A stretch of 64,000 nt of DNA. It comes from Zoogloea sp044344315. Its GTDB lineage: Bacteria; Pseudomonadota; Gammaproteobacteria; Burkholderiales; Rhodocyclaceae. The stretch is from contig NZ_JBIJDC010000006.1 of assembly GCF_044344315.1 (NCBI RefSeq), positions 1-64,000 of the forward strand. Reading direction: 5' to 3'. The translations under genes and the position numbers were made by a program. Each line of letters opens with the position of its first letter. Position 1 is the first letter of the stretch. This document shows, piece by piece, positions 1 to 7,621 of this stretch. The notes below the pieces were generated by a model that searched no databases, was not told the origin of the DNA, and worked only from the letters and a program-made list of their open reading frames with translations.

Positions 1-770
1 CCCCAGGCCCGGTTGTTGCGCACCACCTGGTCACGCACCTCCATCAGGGCCAGGCCGCCGCGGTTGTAGTAGGTGTCGTTGTCCTCCCACAGGTTGCGGT
101 AGGAGTTCATGTAGTGGGTGCCATAGCGGCTGTGGTGCATGCGGTTGCCGCGGAAGATGGCGTCGTGGGAGACGTCCACGTAGATGGCGTCGCGCACGAA
201 GCTGATGTTGTTGCGCAGGATGCGGGCGCCGGTGGTGTTGTAGAGCTGGATGCCGTTGCCGCGCTGGGAGGAGTCCAGGTCGCGCTTACCCGTGATGAGG
301 TTGTCCTCGATCACCACGTCCTTGGCTTTCTCGATCCACAGGCCGAAGAGGGTGTAACTGAAGTCGCAGCGGGTCACCCGGGCCCGGTGGCTGCCGGGCT
401 GGATATAGATGCCGGCGTTCTGTTCGCCCAGGTCGGCGCCTGAGTCGGTGACGATGAAGCCTTCGACGCTCACGTCTTCGGCGGCTACCCGGATGGTGTC
501 ACCCTTGCCACGCCCGTCGATGGTAGGGCGGCCCTGGCCAATGAGCGAGAGGGGTTTGTCGATGCGCAGGTTCTCGGCGTAATGACCCCGGGCGACGTGG
601 ATCGTGTCGCCAGCGGCCGCCTGCGCGATGGCCGCCTGGATGGAGCCGCCGGGCTGAACCTGCCAGGTCGCCGCGTATGCGTTGCCAGCCAGACCAGCCA
701 GCATCACGGCCAGGCACCGGGCGGCGCGGCCGTGGCGGGCAGGGCTGGAGGGGCGAAAGCAAGAGGGCAT
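1..770 (-). CDS. nosD: NosD, periplasmic copper-processing protein for nitrous oxide reductase (3' part outside window)
   Basis: Only the N-terminal ~256 residues are in the window; the gene runs off the left edge. The start at 770 gives an Arg-containing N-region, a hydrophobic stretch and an Ala-x-Ala type cleavage site near residue 33, so export to the periplasm is expected. After that comes a right-handed parallel beta-helix (CASH/NosD repeats) with recurring Asn-rich turns such as DVVIEDNLITG and ILRNNISFV, typical of NosD. NosD works with the NosF/NosY ABC transporter in maturing the copper centres of NosZ; nosFYL would be expected just outside the window. No strong ribosome binding site is visible, so a start at the internal GTG/ATG about 22 codons later is possible. 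An FNR-like box lies about 60 bp upstream. Confidence 0.9.
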   Translation of the reverse strand, partial: MPSCFRPSSPARHGRAARCLAVMLAGLAGNAYAATWQVQPGGSIQAAIAQAAAGDTIHVARGHYAENLRIDKPLSLIGQGRPTIDGRGKGDTIRVAAEDVSVEGFIVTDSGADLGEQNAGIYIQPGSHRARVTRCDFSYTLFGLWIEKAKDVVIEDNLITGKRDLDSSQRGNGIQLYNTTGARILRNNISFVRDAIYVDVSHDAIFRGNRMHHSRYGTHYMNSYRNLWEDNDTYYNRGGLALMEVRDQVVRNNRAW

Positions 771-826
771 GGTGGTGGGGCGGAAGCGGAATGTGCTGAG
801 TGTGCGGCGGATTGCCGCATGCAGCC

Positions 827-840
827 TTGATGTATGTGAA
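827..840 (-). promoter_or_regulatory. Candidate FNR/ANR-type box upstream of nosD
   Basis: The 14-mer reads TTGATGTATGTGAA on the plus strand: one perfect half site (TTGAT) and a second matching 3 of 5. It is centred about 63 bp upstream of the nosD start, a distance that suits activation from a start site close to the gene. Similar imperfect boxes lie before nosR and nosZ. This is a weak match and inference only. Confidence 0.35.
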
Positions 841-983
841 GTCTGCGGGGGCATGGATCGGTCAATGTCCATCGGTTGGGCGCGGAGTGCGACCGGCTTG
901 ATTGGGCCCGCGACTGACTCAGGTCATACCCGGCGCGGCCCGGTGGTGCAAGAATGGCGGGACAATCACAGGGAGGGCATGTC

Positions 984-1262
984 ATGAGCCACAAGCACCG
1001 AAATCTGCTCGAAGCGATCTTCCGCGAACCGATCTGCAGCAACATCCAGTGGCGCGAGGTGGAATCCCTGCTCAAGCATGTGGGGGCCGACATCGAGCCC
1101 AGCCATGGCGCCCGTTTCCGTGTGCTGCTCAACAAGCATGAGTTCTTCTTGCATCATCCCCATCACAGCAATGAATTCGGCAAGCAGGAGATCAAGCACC
1201 TGCGTGAATGCCTGGCCGGTGCGGGGGTGACACCGTCTGCCTACGAAGAGCAGGGCGGCTGA
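984..1262 (+). CDS. HicA-like small protein (orphan)
   Basis: A 92-residue basic protein that starts at ATG 984 behind a clear GGGAGG ribosome binding site. The layout, an N-terminal helix, an NIQWREVESLL segment, a Gly-rich strand and a C-terminal FFLHHPHH-type histidine motif followed by a helix, matches the dsRBD-like HicA toxin family. In HicA toxins the conserved His sits on the RNA-cleaving face. No HicB antitoxin is adjacent, and relatives of this length are often solitary in Betaproteobacteria, so a working toxin-antitoxin pair cannot be claimed. Its stop lies 2 nt before the GTG of the next gene, which suggests translational coupling. Note that the shared + orientation opposes the nos genes around it. 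Confidence 0.7.
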   Translation: MSHKHRNLLEAIFREPICSNIQWREVESLLKHVGADIEPSHGARFRVLLNKHEFFLHHPHHSNEFGKQEIKHLRECLAGAGVTPSAYEEQGG

Positions 1263-1264
1263 AG

Positions 1265-1870
1265 GTGGTGCGGGGTGTTGCGGGCCGGAGCCTGCCGCTG
1301 GCTGCACTGCTGGCGCTCGCTGTTGTTCAGGTGGAGGCTGCGGGGCCGTCCTTTCCCTGCAACAAGACTTTCTCGGGCAGCATCGAGGAGCGGATCTGTC
1401 GCGATGCCGGCCTGTCCGCTCTGGATCTGCATCTGGCCGAGGTCTATGCCGCGGCCGAAAGAAAGGCGGATAACGAGCATCCGCCCTTTTTGCGCGCCGA
1501 GCAGCGCGGCTGGATCAAGGGGCGCAACGACTGCTGGAAGAGCAAGGACGTGCGGCTCTGTGTCGAGGATGCCTATCGCCTGCGGATCACCGAACTCCAG
1601 GCCCGCTACCGGCTGGTCGAGGCACTGGGCCCCTTCCGCTTTGCCTGCGATGGGTCGGCCGCCAACGAACTGGTGGTGACCCATTTTCGTACCGATCCGC
1701 CCAGCTTGATTGCCGAACGGGGTGACGAGACTTCCCTGATGCGTCAGGTGCCCACCGGCAGCGGCACCCGGTACGAGGGACGCAACGAGAGCTTTTGGGA
1801 GCATCAGGGTAAAGCGACGGTGGTGTGGGGCTGGCAGGCGACCCCCATGCATTGCGTGCGCAAGCCCTGA
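1265..1870 (+). CDS. LprI-like/MliC-domain exported protein (putative lysozyme inhibitor)
   Basis: About 201 residues. A hydrophobic N-terminal stretch ending in VEAAG looks like a Sec signal peptide. Residues ~30-115 carry the Cys-rich LprI-type pattern (paired Cys in EERICR, DCWKSK and VRLCVEDAY). The C-terminal ~70 residues, beginning at RFACDGS and with a Gly-Ser-Gly-x-x-Tyr turn and final Cys, look like the MliC/PliC eight-stranded inhibitor of c-type lysozyme. Family knowledge places both domains in the periplasm or envelope. The likely start is GTG 1265 or 1268, 2-5 nt after the stop of the HicA-like gene; a longer reading from ATG 1208 would put residues ahead of the signal peptide and is less likely. 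Confidence 0.65.
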   Translation: MVRGVAGRSLPLAALLALAVVQVEAAGPSFPCNKTFSGSIEERICRDAGLSALDLHLAEVYAAAERKADNEHPPFLRAEQRGWIKGRNDCWKSKDVRLCVEDAYRLRITELQARYRLVEALGPFRFACDGSAANELVVTHFRTDPPSLIAERGDETSLMRQVPTGSGTRYEGRNESFWEHQGKATVVWGWQATPMHCVRKP

Positions 1871-1950
1871 CGCGCCTTCCGGATCGCGTCTGCCCGTTCC
1901 TTCCTTGATCCCCGGTCGCTGCGCGGCGAACGGGGAAAGTGGAAGGGACG

Positions 1951-2162
1951 CTAGATTTGCAGGATGCCCGCGCCTTTCAGGCCGATGAAGAGCACCGCGC
2001 CGATCAGCAGGTTCTTGAAGCTCACGTAGCACAGCATGTCCATCGTCGAGGCGCGGCGGTACAGTTGGCCCCACCAGGGGCCTTCCTCACGTAGGGCTTG
2101 GCGTCCAGCCTCACCAGCACTTCGAACACGCTCCAGCCAAACCACCCGCCGATGATGGCGCC
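1951..2162 (-). pseudogene. Truncated, frameshifted second copy of the nosR-linked membrane protein gene
   Basis: This stretch is a near copy of 4891-5103, the 3' half of the intact gene beside nosR. From about 1980 to 2162 the two are about 96% identical by eye. The last ~10 codons differ more but still encode a similar C-terminus (GILQI against GLLQV). The 5' half is missing, and one base is deleted at about 2135 relative to the intact copy, which breaks the frame. Similarity stops abruptly at about 2163, directly beside the stop codon of the thioesterase gene. It is therefore a remnant left by duplication or insertion. Confidence 0.85.
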
Positions 2163-2168
2163 GCGGCC

Positions 2169-2600
2169 TCAGTCCTTGGGCCAGAGAACCATCTGGGTGC
2201 ACCGGAAAAGGGCGATCTTGCGACCGGTTGCGGTGTCGGTGACCACCGCGTCCCACACCTGGGTGTTGCGTCCCAGATGCTGGGCCGTGGCGATGCAGGC
2301 AATGCTGCCTTCACGCACGGTACCCAGGTGATTGCTCTTCAGTTCGATGGTGGTGAAGGATACGGCCCCGGCGGGCAGGTGAGCGAGCGCGGCGTAGCCG
2401 CAGGTGGTGTCAGCCAGGGCCACGACGCTGGCGGCATGGAGAAAGTCGTTCGGGGCGAAGTGCAACTTGCGGACGGCCATCCGGCTACTCAGGCTGCCCT
2501 GAAGGAGCTCCAGCATCTCGATGCCCAGATAGCCGGGCAGATATTCGCTCCCCCGTTCGTTGAGGAAGTCGATGGAAATGTCGTCACGCAGTGTGCTCAT
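2169..2600 (-). CDS. PaaI-family hotdog thioesterase
   Basis: 143 residues from ATG 2600. The pattern fits the PaaI/YdiI hotdog family: an N-terminal helix, then NDFLHAASVVALADTTCGYAA (the conserved HG/HA..ALADTA-like helix), then TTIELKSNHL and a final beta strand. These enzymes hydrolyse acyl-CoA thioesters as cytosolic oligomers. The usual HxG motif is replaced by Leu-His-Ala-Ala. The gene lies 26 bp downstream of an MFS transporter gene on the same strand, so the two are probably co-transcribed. The substrate cannot be read from the sequence. Its stop touches the pseudogene fragment, so it forms one edge of the block that splits the nos locus. Confidence 0.8.
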   Translation of the reverse strand: MSTLRDDISIDFLNERGSEYLPGYLGIEMLELLQGSLSSRMAVRKLHFAPNDFLHAASVVALADTTCGYAALAHLPAGAVSFTTIELKSNHLGTVREGSIACIATAQHLGRNTQVWDAVVTDTATGRKIALFRCTQMVLWPKD

Positions 2601-2626
2601 GGCGGGTGTGTCCTGTGGGATGAGAG

Positions 2627-3850
2627 TCAGGCTGGGGCCAGTGGGCGCGCTATCCGTGCCTCCCGGATCGGCAGATTGACCAGCGCGGCGAGGGTCGCCA
2701 GCGCCATGTCGGCATACCACATCCAGGTGAAGTCTCCGAAATGGCTGATCGCCAGCCCGCCCAGCCAGGCGCCGAGGAATCCGCCGATCTGGTGGGACAA
2801 CAGGGTCAGCCCGAACAGGGTGGCCAAATAGCGGATGCCGAAGAGCTTGCCGACGAGGCTGGCGGTGGGCGGGACGGTGGCCAGCCATGTGAAGCCCAGG
2901 CCCGCCGCGAAAAGGTAATACACTGCCTCCGTACGCGGCATCAGCAGGTAGGCAGCGATCAGCACGGCCCGCGAGGCGTACATGGCCGCCAGTACGTGCT
3001 TGCTGCGGTAGCGCGATATCCACGCGCCGGCAAACAGGCTGCCCACTACATTGGCCAGTCCGATGATGGCGAGGGACCAGCTAGCCACCGCCGGCGGCAG
3101 TCCGCACAGTTCGACCTCGCCCGGCAGGTGGGTGACCAGAAAGGCGATGTGGAAGCCGCAGGTGAAGAACCCGGCGTGAAGGAGCAGATAGCTCGGACTG
3201 CGCAGTGCAGCCCCGACCGTCTGTGCCAGGCCATGGCCGCTCCCATGTCCCGCCGCCGATGCCGCCGGGGGCAGCACCTTGCCGGTGAGCTTGCCGACCA
3301 GGGGCAGGGCTCCAAGGGTGATCACCGCCATGCTCCACATTGCCCCCATCCAGCCCACTGTCTGGATCAGACCCTGCAGGATGGGCGCAAACAGGAACTG
3401 GCCGAAGGATCCGCCGGCATTGATCACGCCCGACGCCGCGCCGCGCGCCTCTGCGGGCAGGCGCTGGGTGGCGGCGCCGATGAGCACCGAGAAGCTGCCC
3501 GCGCCGGCACCCATGGCCGAGATCAGTCCCAGGGAGATGGCGAGCCCGATACCTGAGTCCATGAATGGCGTGATCGCGCTGCCGGCCGCCAGCAGCAGGA
3601 TCCCGCCGATCAGCACCGGGCGCGGGCCAAAGCGATCGGCGACGGCACCGGCGACGGGCTGTATAGCGCCCCAGGTGAACTGGCCGATGGCAAGCGCCAG
3701 GCTGATAGTGGCGATGCCCAGGCCCGTCGCGCTGTTGAGGGGGCTGATGAACAGCCCGAGGGATTGGCGCGTCCCCATGGTGATCAGCAGGATCGCGGCT
3801 GCCGCCAGGGTGGTACCGAGAATGCCGGGTTGGCGGAGGCTGTGGAACAT
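2627..3850 (-). CDS. MFS transporter
   Basis: 407 residues with twelve predicted membrane segments. The loop 2-3 motif ADRFGPRPVLIGG is the major facilitator signature (G/A-D-R-x-G-R/P-R). The overall pattern (TRQSLGLFISPL near the N-terminus, GAGAGSFSVLIG, and GASGVINAGGSFGQF) resembles the OxlT/NarK-like and monocarboxylate-type MFS families found beside LysR regulators. It should be an inner-membrane exporter or uptake system for a small organic acid or drug, with unknown substrate. It is divergent from a LysR gene across a 104-bp region that probably holds the shared operator, and it is upstream of the thioesterase gene. Confidence 0.85.
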   Translation of the reverse strand: MFHSLRQPGILGTTLAAAAILLITMGTRQSLGLFISPLNSATGLGIATISLALAIGQFTWGAIQPVAGAVADRFGPRPVLIGGILLLAAGSAITPFMDSGIGLAISLGLISAMGAGAGSFSVLIGAATQRLPAEARGAASGVINAGGSFGQFLFAPILQGLIQTVGWMGAMWSMAVITLGALPLVGKLTGKVLPPAASAAGHGSGHGLAQTVGAALRSPSYLLLHAGFFTCGFHIAFLVTHLPGEVELCGLPPAVASWSLAIIGLANVVGSLFAGAWISRYRSKHVLAAMYASRAVLIAAYLLMPRTEAVYYLFAAGLGFTWLATVPPTASLVGKLFGIRYLATLFGLTLLSHQIGGFLGAWLGGLAISHFGDFTWMWYADMALATLAALVNLPIREARIARPLAPA

Positions 3851-3914
3851 GATCGGGTGTGTCCGGGAGGCGACGTGTCGGACAGACTGTAGTTTCCTTA
3901 CGGAACGACAAAAA

Positions 3915-3927
3915 GCCGATAATCGGC
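3915..3927. promoter_or_regulatory. Palindrome in the MFS/LysR divergent region
   Basis: GCCGATAATCGGC is a perfect inverted repeat with 6-bp arms around one base, 28 bp before the lysR start. A second, shorter inverted repeat (TTCC-N4-GGAA) sits at 3894-3905. In LysR systems the autoregulatory and activation sites lie in exactly this position between divergent genes, so these are candidate LysR sites. Confidence 0.4.
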
Positions 3928-3954
3928 AGCGTTACGTCAACGGAAATTTGACAA

Positions 3955-4884
3955 ATGCGCTGGCTGGGCAGTTGGAACAGTTTCGTCAAAGTTGTCGAGG
4001 AGGGGAGCATGGCCGCCGCGGCCAGGCGTCTCGATTGCACCCGGGCACAGGTCAGCAAGCAGGTGGCCGAGCTGGAGCAGGCCTTTGGCGTGCGGCTCTT
4101 TGAACGCTCCACCCGCAGGCTTGCCTTGACCCCGTCGGGCGAGGCCTTCTACCGGCACGCCCGGCATACGCTGGCGTCCATCGAAAGCGCCGAGGTCGCG
4201 GTACGCAATACCGGCGAACTTCCCCGGGGGGTGCTGCGTGTCAGCGCATCGGTGATCTTCGGCCGCTTGTGCATTGCGCCGCTGATTCCCGATCTGCTCG
4301 CCCGCCATCCTGAACTCGAATGCGAACTGATCCTGACCGATCAGCAGGTGGACCTGGTGGAGGACCGGATTGATCTGGCTCTGCGCCTGACCCGGTCACC
4401 GCCGGAGGATGCGGTGTGCCGGGAGCTGCTGGTGTTGCGTCGGGTGCTGTGTGCCGCGCCTGCGTACCTCGCGGCTCATGGACATCCCAGGACCCCCGCC
4501 GAGCTCCAGCGGCACCCGTGCTTCAGCTACCTGCTCACCGATGCAGGTGTGTGGCGTCTCACCGACCGTGACGGGGCCGAGGTGGTCGTTCAGGTGCGCG
4601 GCCGCCTGCAGTTCAACAACATCGGCTGCATTCATGATGCGGTGCTGCAAGGGCACGGAATCGCCATCCTCCCCACCTACCTGTGCGGTGACGATCTGGG
4701 AAGCGGCGCCCTGGTGCAGGTGCTGGAGGACTGGACGCCGGTGGTGGACTTCGGGCGCAACCTCTACGCCTGCTATCTCCCCAGTCGCAGCCGGGTGGCC
4801 AAGGTGAAGGCGATGCTCGACATGCTGGAAGCACGCTTCACTCCCTGCCCGCCGTGGGAGCGTTTCGGCAGGCTTGCGCCCTGA
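3955..4884 (+). CDS. LysR-family transcriptional regulator
   Basis: 309 residues. The N-terminal winged helix-turn-helix (residues ~1-60) has the family pattern: SFVKVVEEGSMAAAARRL, then the recognition helix TRAQVSKQVAELEQAFG and FERSTRRLALTPSGEAF. The remaining ~220 residues form the periplasmic-binding-protein-like effector domain. The start at ATG 3955 gives the usual short lead before the HTH. It is divergent from the MFS gene and is presumably its regulator. It converges with the nosR-linked gene, 6 bp apart, with no clear terminator between them. The effector cannot be predicted. Confidence 0.9.
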   Translation: MRWLGSWNSFVKVVEEGSMAAAARRLDCTRAQVSKQVAELEQAFGVRLFERSTRRLALTPSGEAFYRHARHTLASIESAEVAVRNTGELPRGVLRVSASVIFGRLCIAPLIPDLLARHPELECELILTDQQVDLVEDRIDLALRLTRSPPEDAVCRELLVLRRVLCAAPAYLAAHGHPRTPAELQRHPCFSYLLTDAGVWRLTDRDGAEVVVQVRGRLQFNNIGCIHDAVLQGHGIAILPTYLCGDDLGSGALVQVLEDWTPVVDFGRNLYACYLPSRSRVAKVKAMLDMLEARFTPCPPWERFGRLAP

Positions 4885-4890
4885 GTCGGG

Positions 4891-5313
4891 TCAGACCTGC
4901 AGCAGTCCGGCCATCTTGAGCCCGATGAAGAGCACCGCGCCGATCAGCAGGTTCTTGAAGCTCACGTAGCACAGCATGTCCATCGTCGAGGCCCGACGGT
5001 ACAGGCGGCCCCACCAGGGGCCTTCCTTCACGTAGGGCTTGGCGTCCAGCCTTACCAGCACTTCGAACACGCTCCAGCCAAACCACCAGCCGATGATGGC
5101 GCCGGCCGACAGGTGGCCGAGGGCCGCCATCACCCAGGCGACCGTGGCGGCCAGGGCCAGTGCAAAGCCGGCTCCCTGGATGGCTTTGCGGGCGGGTTGG
5201 CCCTTGCCGGCCCAGGGCCACAGGTGGTCGCGGAGTTCGGCGACCAGCCAGCCGGGGCCGGAGGCGTTGCCGTAGTGGGGCTGACGCAGCTCGTTCCTGT
5301 CGGCGATGGTCAT
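4891..5313 (-). CDS. Small membrane protein coupled to nosR (unknown function)
   Basis: 140 residues that I do not recognise as a named family. Two or three hydrophobic segments are visible (about residues 45-62, 68-85 and 115-135), with a strongly conserved-looking cytosolic-type loop containing GPWWGRLYRRAS between them. Its ATG overlaps the nosR TGA by the ATGA arrangement at 5310-5313, so translation is coupled to nosR and a role with NosR or in membrane assembly of the N2O reductase pathway is plausible. A damaged second copy of its 3' half lies at 1951-2162, with almost unchanged protein sequence. Confidence 0.75.
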   Translation of the reverse strand: MTIADRNELRQPHYGNASGPGWLVAELRDHLWPWAGKGQPARKAIQGAGFALALAATVAWVMAALGHLSAGAIIGWWFGWSVFEVLVRLDAKPYVKEGPWWGRLYRRASTMDMLCYVSFKNLLIGAVLFIGLKMAGLLQV

Positions 5314-7514
5314 GCCTCGACTCCTTTGCTGTTCTTGTCCATGGGTAGCGGGTGGATGGGGATGAAGTAGCCCTTGCCGTCGATGGGGGTGAGCGCCTGA
5401 CCGGCCTTGGTCCGGCGCTTGCGTTCCTGGGCCAGGGGCGGGCAGGCATGGTCATCGTAGTAAAGCACCATGCAGTCCAGGCACAGCATGCATTCGCGTT
5501 GGTCAATGTTGCCCTTGGTGTCGATGGCCAGGGAGCCGCAGCCCTTGGCGCAGGCCTTGCAGCTGGTGCATTCGTCCTTCCGCCGGAGTCCGAACCAGCG
5601 GAAGGTGGTGGGCATGGCCAGGGCGGCACCCAGGGGGCACAGGTATTTGCAGAAGGGCCGCTCCATGAAGATGGACAGGCCCAGCAGGCCACCGGCGAAC
5701 AGGGTGTAGGGCCAGCTGCGGTTGAGCAGGCCGACCAGGAAGGTGGTCTTGAAGGGTTCGATCTCGGCCAGTTGCTCGGCCAGGCCCATGCTGAAGAAGG
5801 ACACCGCCAGCAGGCCGAAGAAGATGGCGTACTTGAGGTTCTTCAGCACGTCATGAAGGGGCTGGGGCAGGTGGAACTGCAGGCGTTTGAGGCCGATGAC
5901 GCTGCCCACCTTGTAGAGCAGCTCGGACAGGGAGCCGAAGGGGCACAGCCAGCCGCAGAAGAGCCCCCGGCCCCACACGAAGACGGTGATGATGATGAAC
6001 ACCCAGAAGATGAAGATCAGCGGATCGGAGAGAAAGAGCTCCCACTTCCACTGAAACAGCAGGCTGTGGAACCAGGTGAGCACCTGGGTGATGGACGGCT
6101 GAGCCATGGCGTAGAAGCCCACGAAGCCGATGCTGACTACCCAGCCGGCGTACTTGAAGGCATTCACCGGCCACTTGTTCTTGCGGTCGGAGCGGCGCAC
6201 CAGCCTGTCGCGGCTGGCGTAGGCGGCGGCGATGACGAGGAGCAGGGCGGTGAAGGCGGCAATATCCAGCGCCTTGTCCTTCCAGACCTTCAGCCAGGTG
6301 GGGTCGGGCTTGACCACCACGGGGCGGCCGCCTTCCAGGTATTTGTCGGCGAGCCAGTATTCCTTGTCGAAGTTGGCGAAGGTCTTGGCCGCCGTCTCCT
6401 TGTCGATCTTGTTGCCCAGGAAGACCAGCTTCCACGGGTAGGCGGCCGAGAAGCTCTTGCCGCGGATGATGAAAATTGCCGATTCGTTGAAGGCCGGAGC
6501 GCCGCTGGCCGCGATGCTCCACAGGTTCACGTAGTCCAGGTCGCGAAAGGTGAAGCTGTCCTTGTCCTGGCGTACCTGGACCCGGTCGTAGAGGCCGCCA
6601 CGGACGAAGCCGGAGCCCTTGAAGGAGTCCATGCTGTTGTTGGCGATGATGAAGATGGCGTGCTCGCCTTCCTTGAGGCGCCCCATCAGCCCGTCGTAAC
6701 CATCCTTGCCCAGGATCGCGTGGCCGATGGTGGGCTGGTTGAGGTAGCCGAACCACAGGTCCATGTAGGGGCGGCCGTCGCTCTTCAGGCCGACCTCCTC
6801 GGGCTTCACGGTCAGTCGCTGGACGCTGCCGTCTGCGACCAGGTCGGCCCAGGAGGGGGTGGCGGCGGAGGCCGGGAAGCGGGCCTGGGGCCGGTTGACC
6901 GGCTTGAGGATGCCCACCTGCTTGGCTACCTCGCTGCCGCTGGTCATCATCACCTGGTTCTGGGCGATGACGGTGACGGTGGCACCGGTAATGGCGTCGA
7001 GGCCGATGAGGTTCTCCTCGGGGCGGGACTTGCCGATCTCGATGTTGTCCCCCACGAACTTGCCCAGGTACTGGTCATTGAATTTGACCAGGGCCGATTC
7101 CGGGATGCCCAGCAGCAGGATGGGTTCGGAGTGCTTGAGGATCTTCACCCCGGTGAACTTGCCCGCCGTGTCCATGCCGATCAGGGTGACCACCGGCTTG
7201 CCCGAATAGGCCGGGATGTCGGTGATGTCGGTGGACAGCATCACGTAGCCGAGGAGCTTCTTCTGCCCGGCTTCGTCCTTGTAGGCTTCCACGTACCAGG
7301 GCTGGCCCTTGCGCTCGGAGAAGGCGGTGGCGCCGGGGATCACGTCCTTGCAGGGGGCGTAGTCGCACATCCGGGGGGAGGTGGCCAGCTCCGGCGGCAG
7401 CTTGACTTCGTAGGTGTCGGCAAGGGCAGTGCTGAGGGGCAGCAGCCCGACCGCCAGGGTGGCAAGCAGGGTGCCGACGTGGCGGTGCAGACTGTGAAGC
7501 AGGGGGGAAAGCAT
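5310..7514 (-). CDS. nosR: NosR, membrane flavo-iron-sulfur regulator/electron donor of N2O reduction
   Basis: 734 residues, the usual NosR length. It has an N-terminal signal/anchor (about 10-33), then a periplasmic FMN-binding domain with the DAITGAT motif; Thr179 is the predicted covalent flavin site by analogy with NqrC/RnfG. A central domain and five or so membrane segments (about 415-660) follow. Two CxxxCP motifs (CGWLCPFG and CKYLCPLG) mark the polyferredoxin-like part, and the C-terminus carries two [4Fe-4S] clusters (CTSCKACAKGC and CMLCLDC). NosR is needed to transcribe nosZ and to keep the enzyme active in vivo by feeding it electrons. Here it lies downstream of nosZ rather than upstream, with a PilJ-like gene between. 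Confidence 0.96.
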   Translation of the reverse strand: MLSPLLHSLHRHVGTLLATLAVGLLPLSTALADTYEVKLPPELATSPRMCDYAPCKDVIPGATAFSERKGQPWYVEAYKDEAGQKKLLGYVMLSTDITDIPAYSGKPVVTLIGMDTAGKFTGVKILKHSEPILLLGIPESALVKFNDQYLGKFVGDNIEIGKSRPEENLIGLDAITGATVTVIAQNQVMMTSGSEVAKQVGILKPVNRPQARFPASAATPSWADLVADGSVQRLTVKPEEVGLKSDGRPYMDLWFGYLNQPTIGHAILGKDGYDGLMGRLKEGEHAIFIIANNSMDSFKGSGFVRGGLYDRVQVRQDKDSFTFRDLDYVNLWSIAASGAPAFNESAIFIIRGKSFSAAYPWKLVFLGNKIDKETAAKTFANFDKEYWLADKYLEGGRPVVVKPDPTWLKVWKDKALDIAAFTALLLVIAAAYASRDRLVRRSDRKNKWPVNAFKYAGWVVSIGFVGFYAMAQPSITQVLTWFHSLLFQWKWELFLSDPLIFIFWVFIIITVFVWGRGLFCGWLCPFGSLSELLYKVGSVIGLKRLQFHLPQPLHDVLKNLKYAIFFGLLAVSFFSMGLAEQLAEIEPFKTTFLVGLLNRSWPYTLFAGGLLGLSIFMERPFCKYLCPLGAALAMPTTFRWFGLRRKDECTSCKACAKGCGSLAIDTKGNIDQRECMLCLDCMVLYYDDHACPPLAQERKRRTKAGQALTPIDGKGYFIPIHPLPMDKNSKGVEA

Positions 7515-7573
7515 CTTGGGCTCCGATGAATCAGCGTTTAAGCAAATTCTGATGGTGTGCGCCGGGCGTGTCC

Positions 7574-7587
7574 TTAAGCTGAGTCAA
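7574..7587 (-). promoter_or_regulatory. Candidate FNR-like box upstream of nosR
   Basis: On the minus strand the site reads TTGACTCAGCTTAA, matching the TTGAT-N4-ATCAA consensus in 4 of 5 and 3 of 5 half-site bases. It is centred about 66 bp before the nosR start, almost the same distance as the box before nosD. Weak match; suggestive because of the shared placement. Confidence 0.35.
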
Positions 7588-7621
7588 GCCGCAAAAAATG
7601 CAGGATGGCAGCGGGCGCCGT

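Noticed and set aside
984..1262. A complete HicAB toxin-antitoxin module
   Set aside because: No HicB-like gene is on either side; the next gene encodes an exported protein.
1899..1946. Hairpin after the MliC-domain gene as a terminator
   Set aside because: The arms (CCTTCC...TCCCCG with CGGGGA...GGAAGG) pair with a mismatched interior and no T-run follows.
5352..7529. Long open frame antisense to nosR; similar ones antisense to nosZ, trxB/smr, ftsK and the large hybrid kinase
   Set aside because: High GC makes the antisense of real genes open. Composition is Gly/Val/Ala/His-rich, with no known motif and no ribosome binding site.
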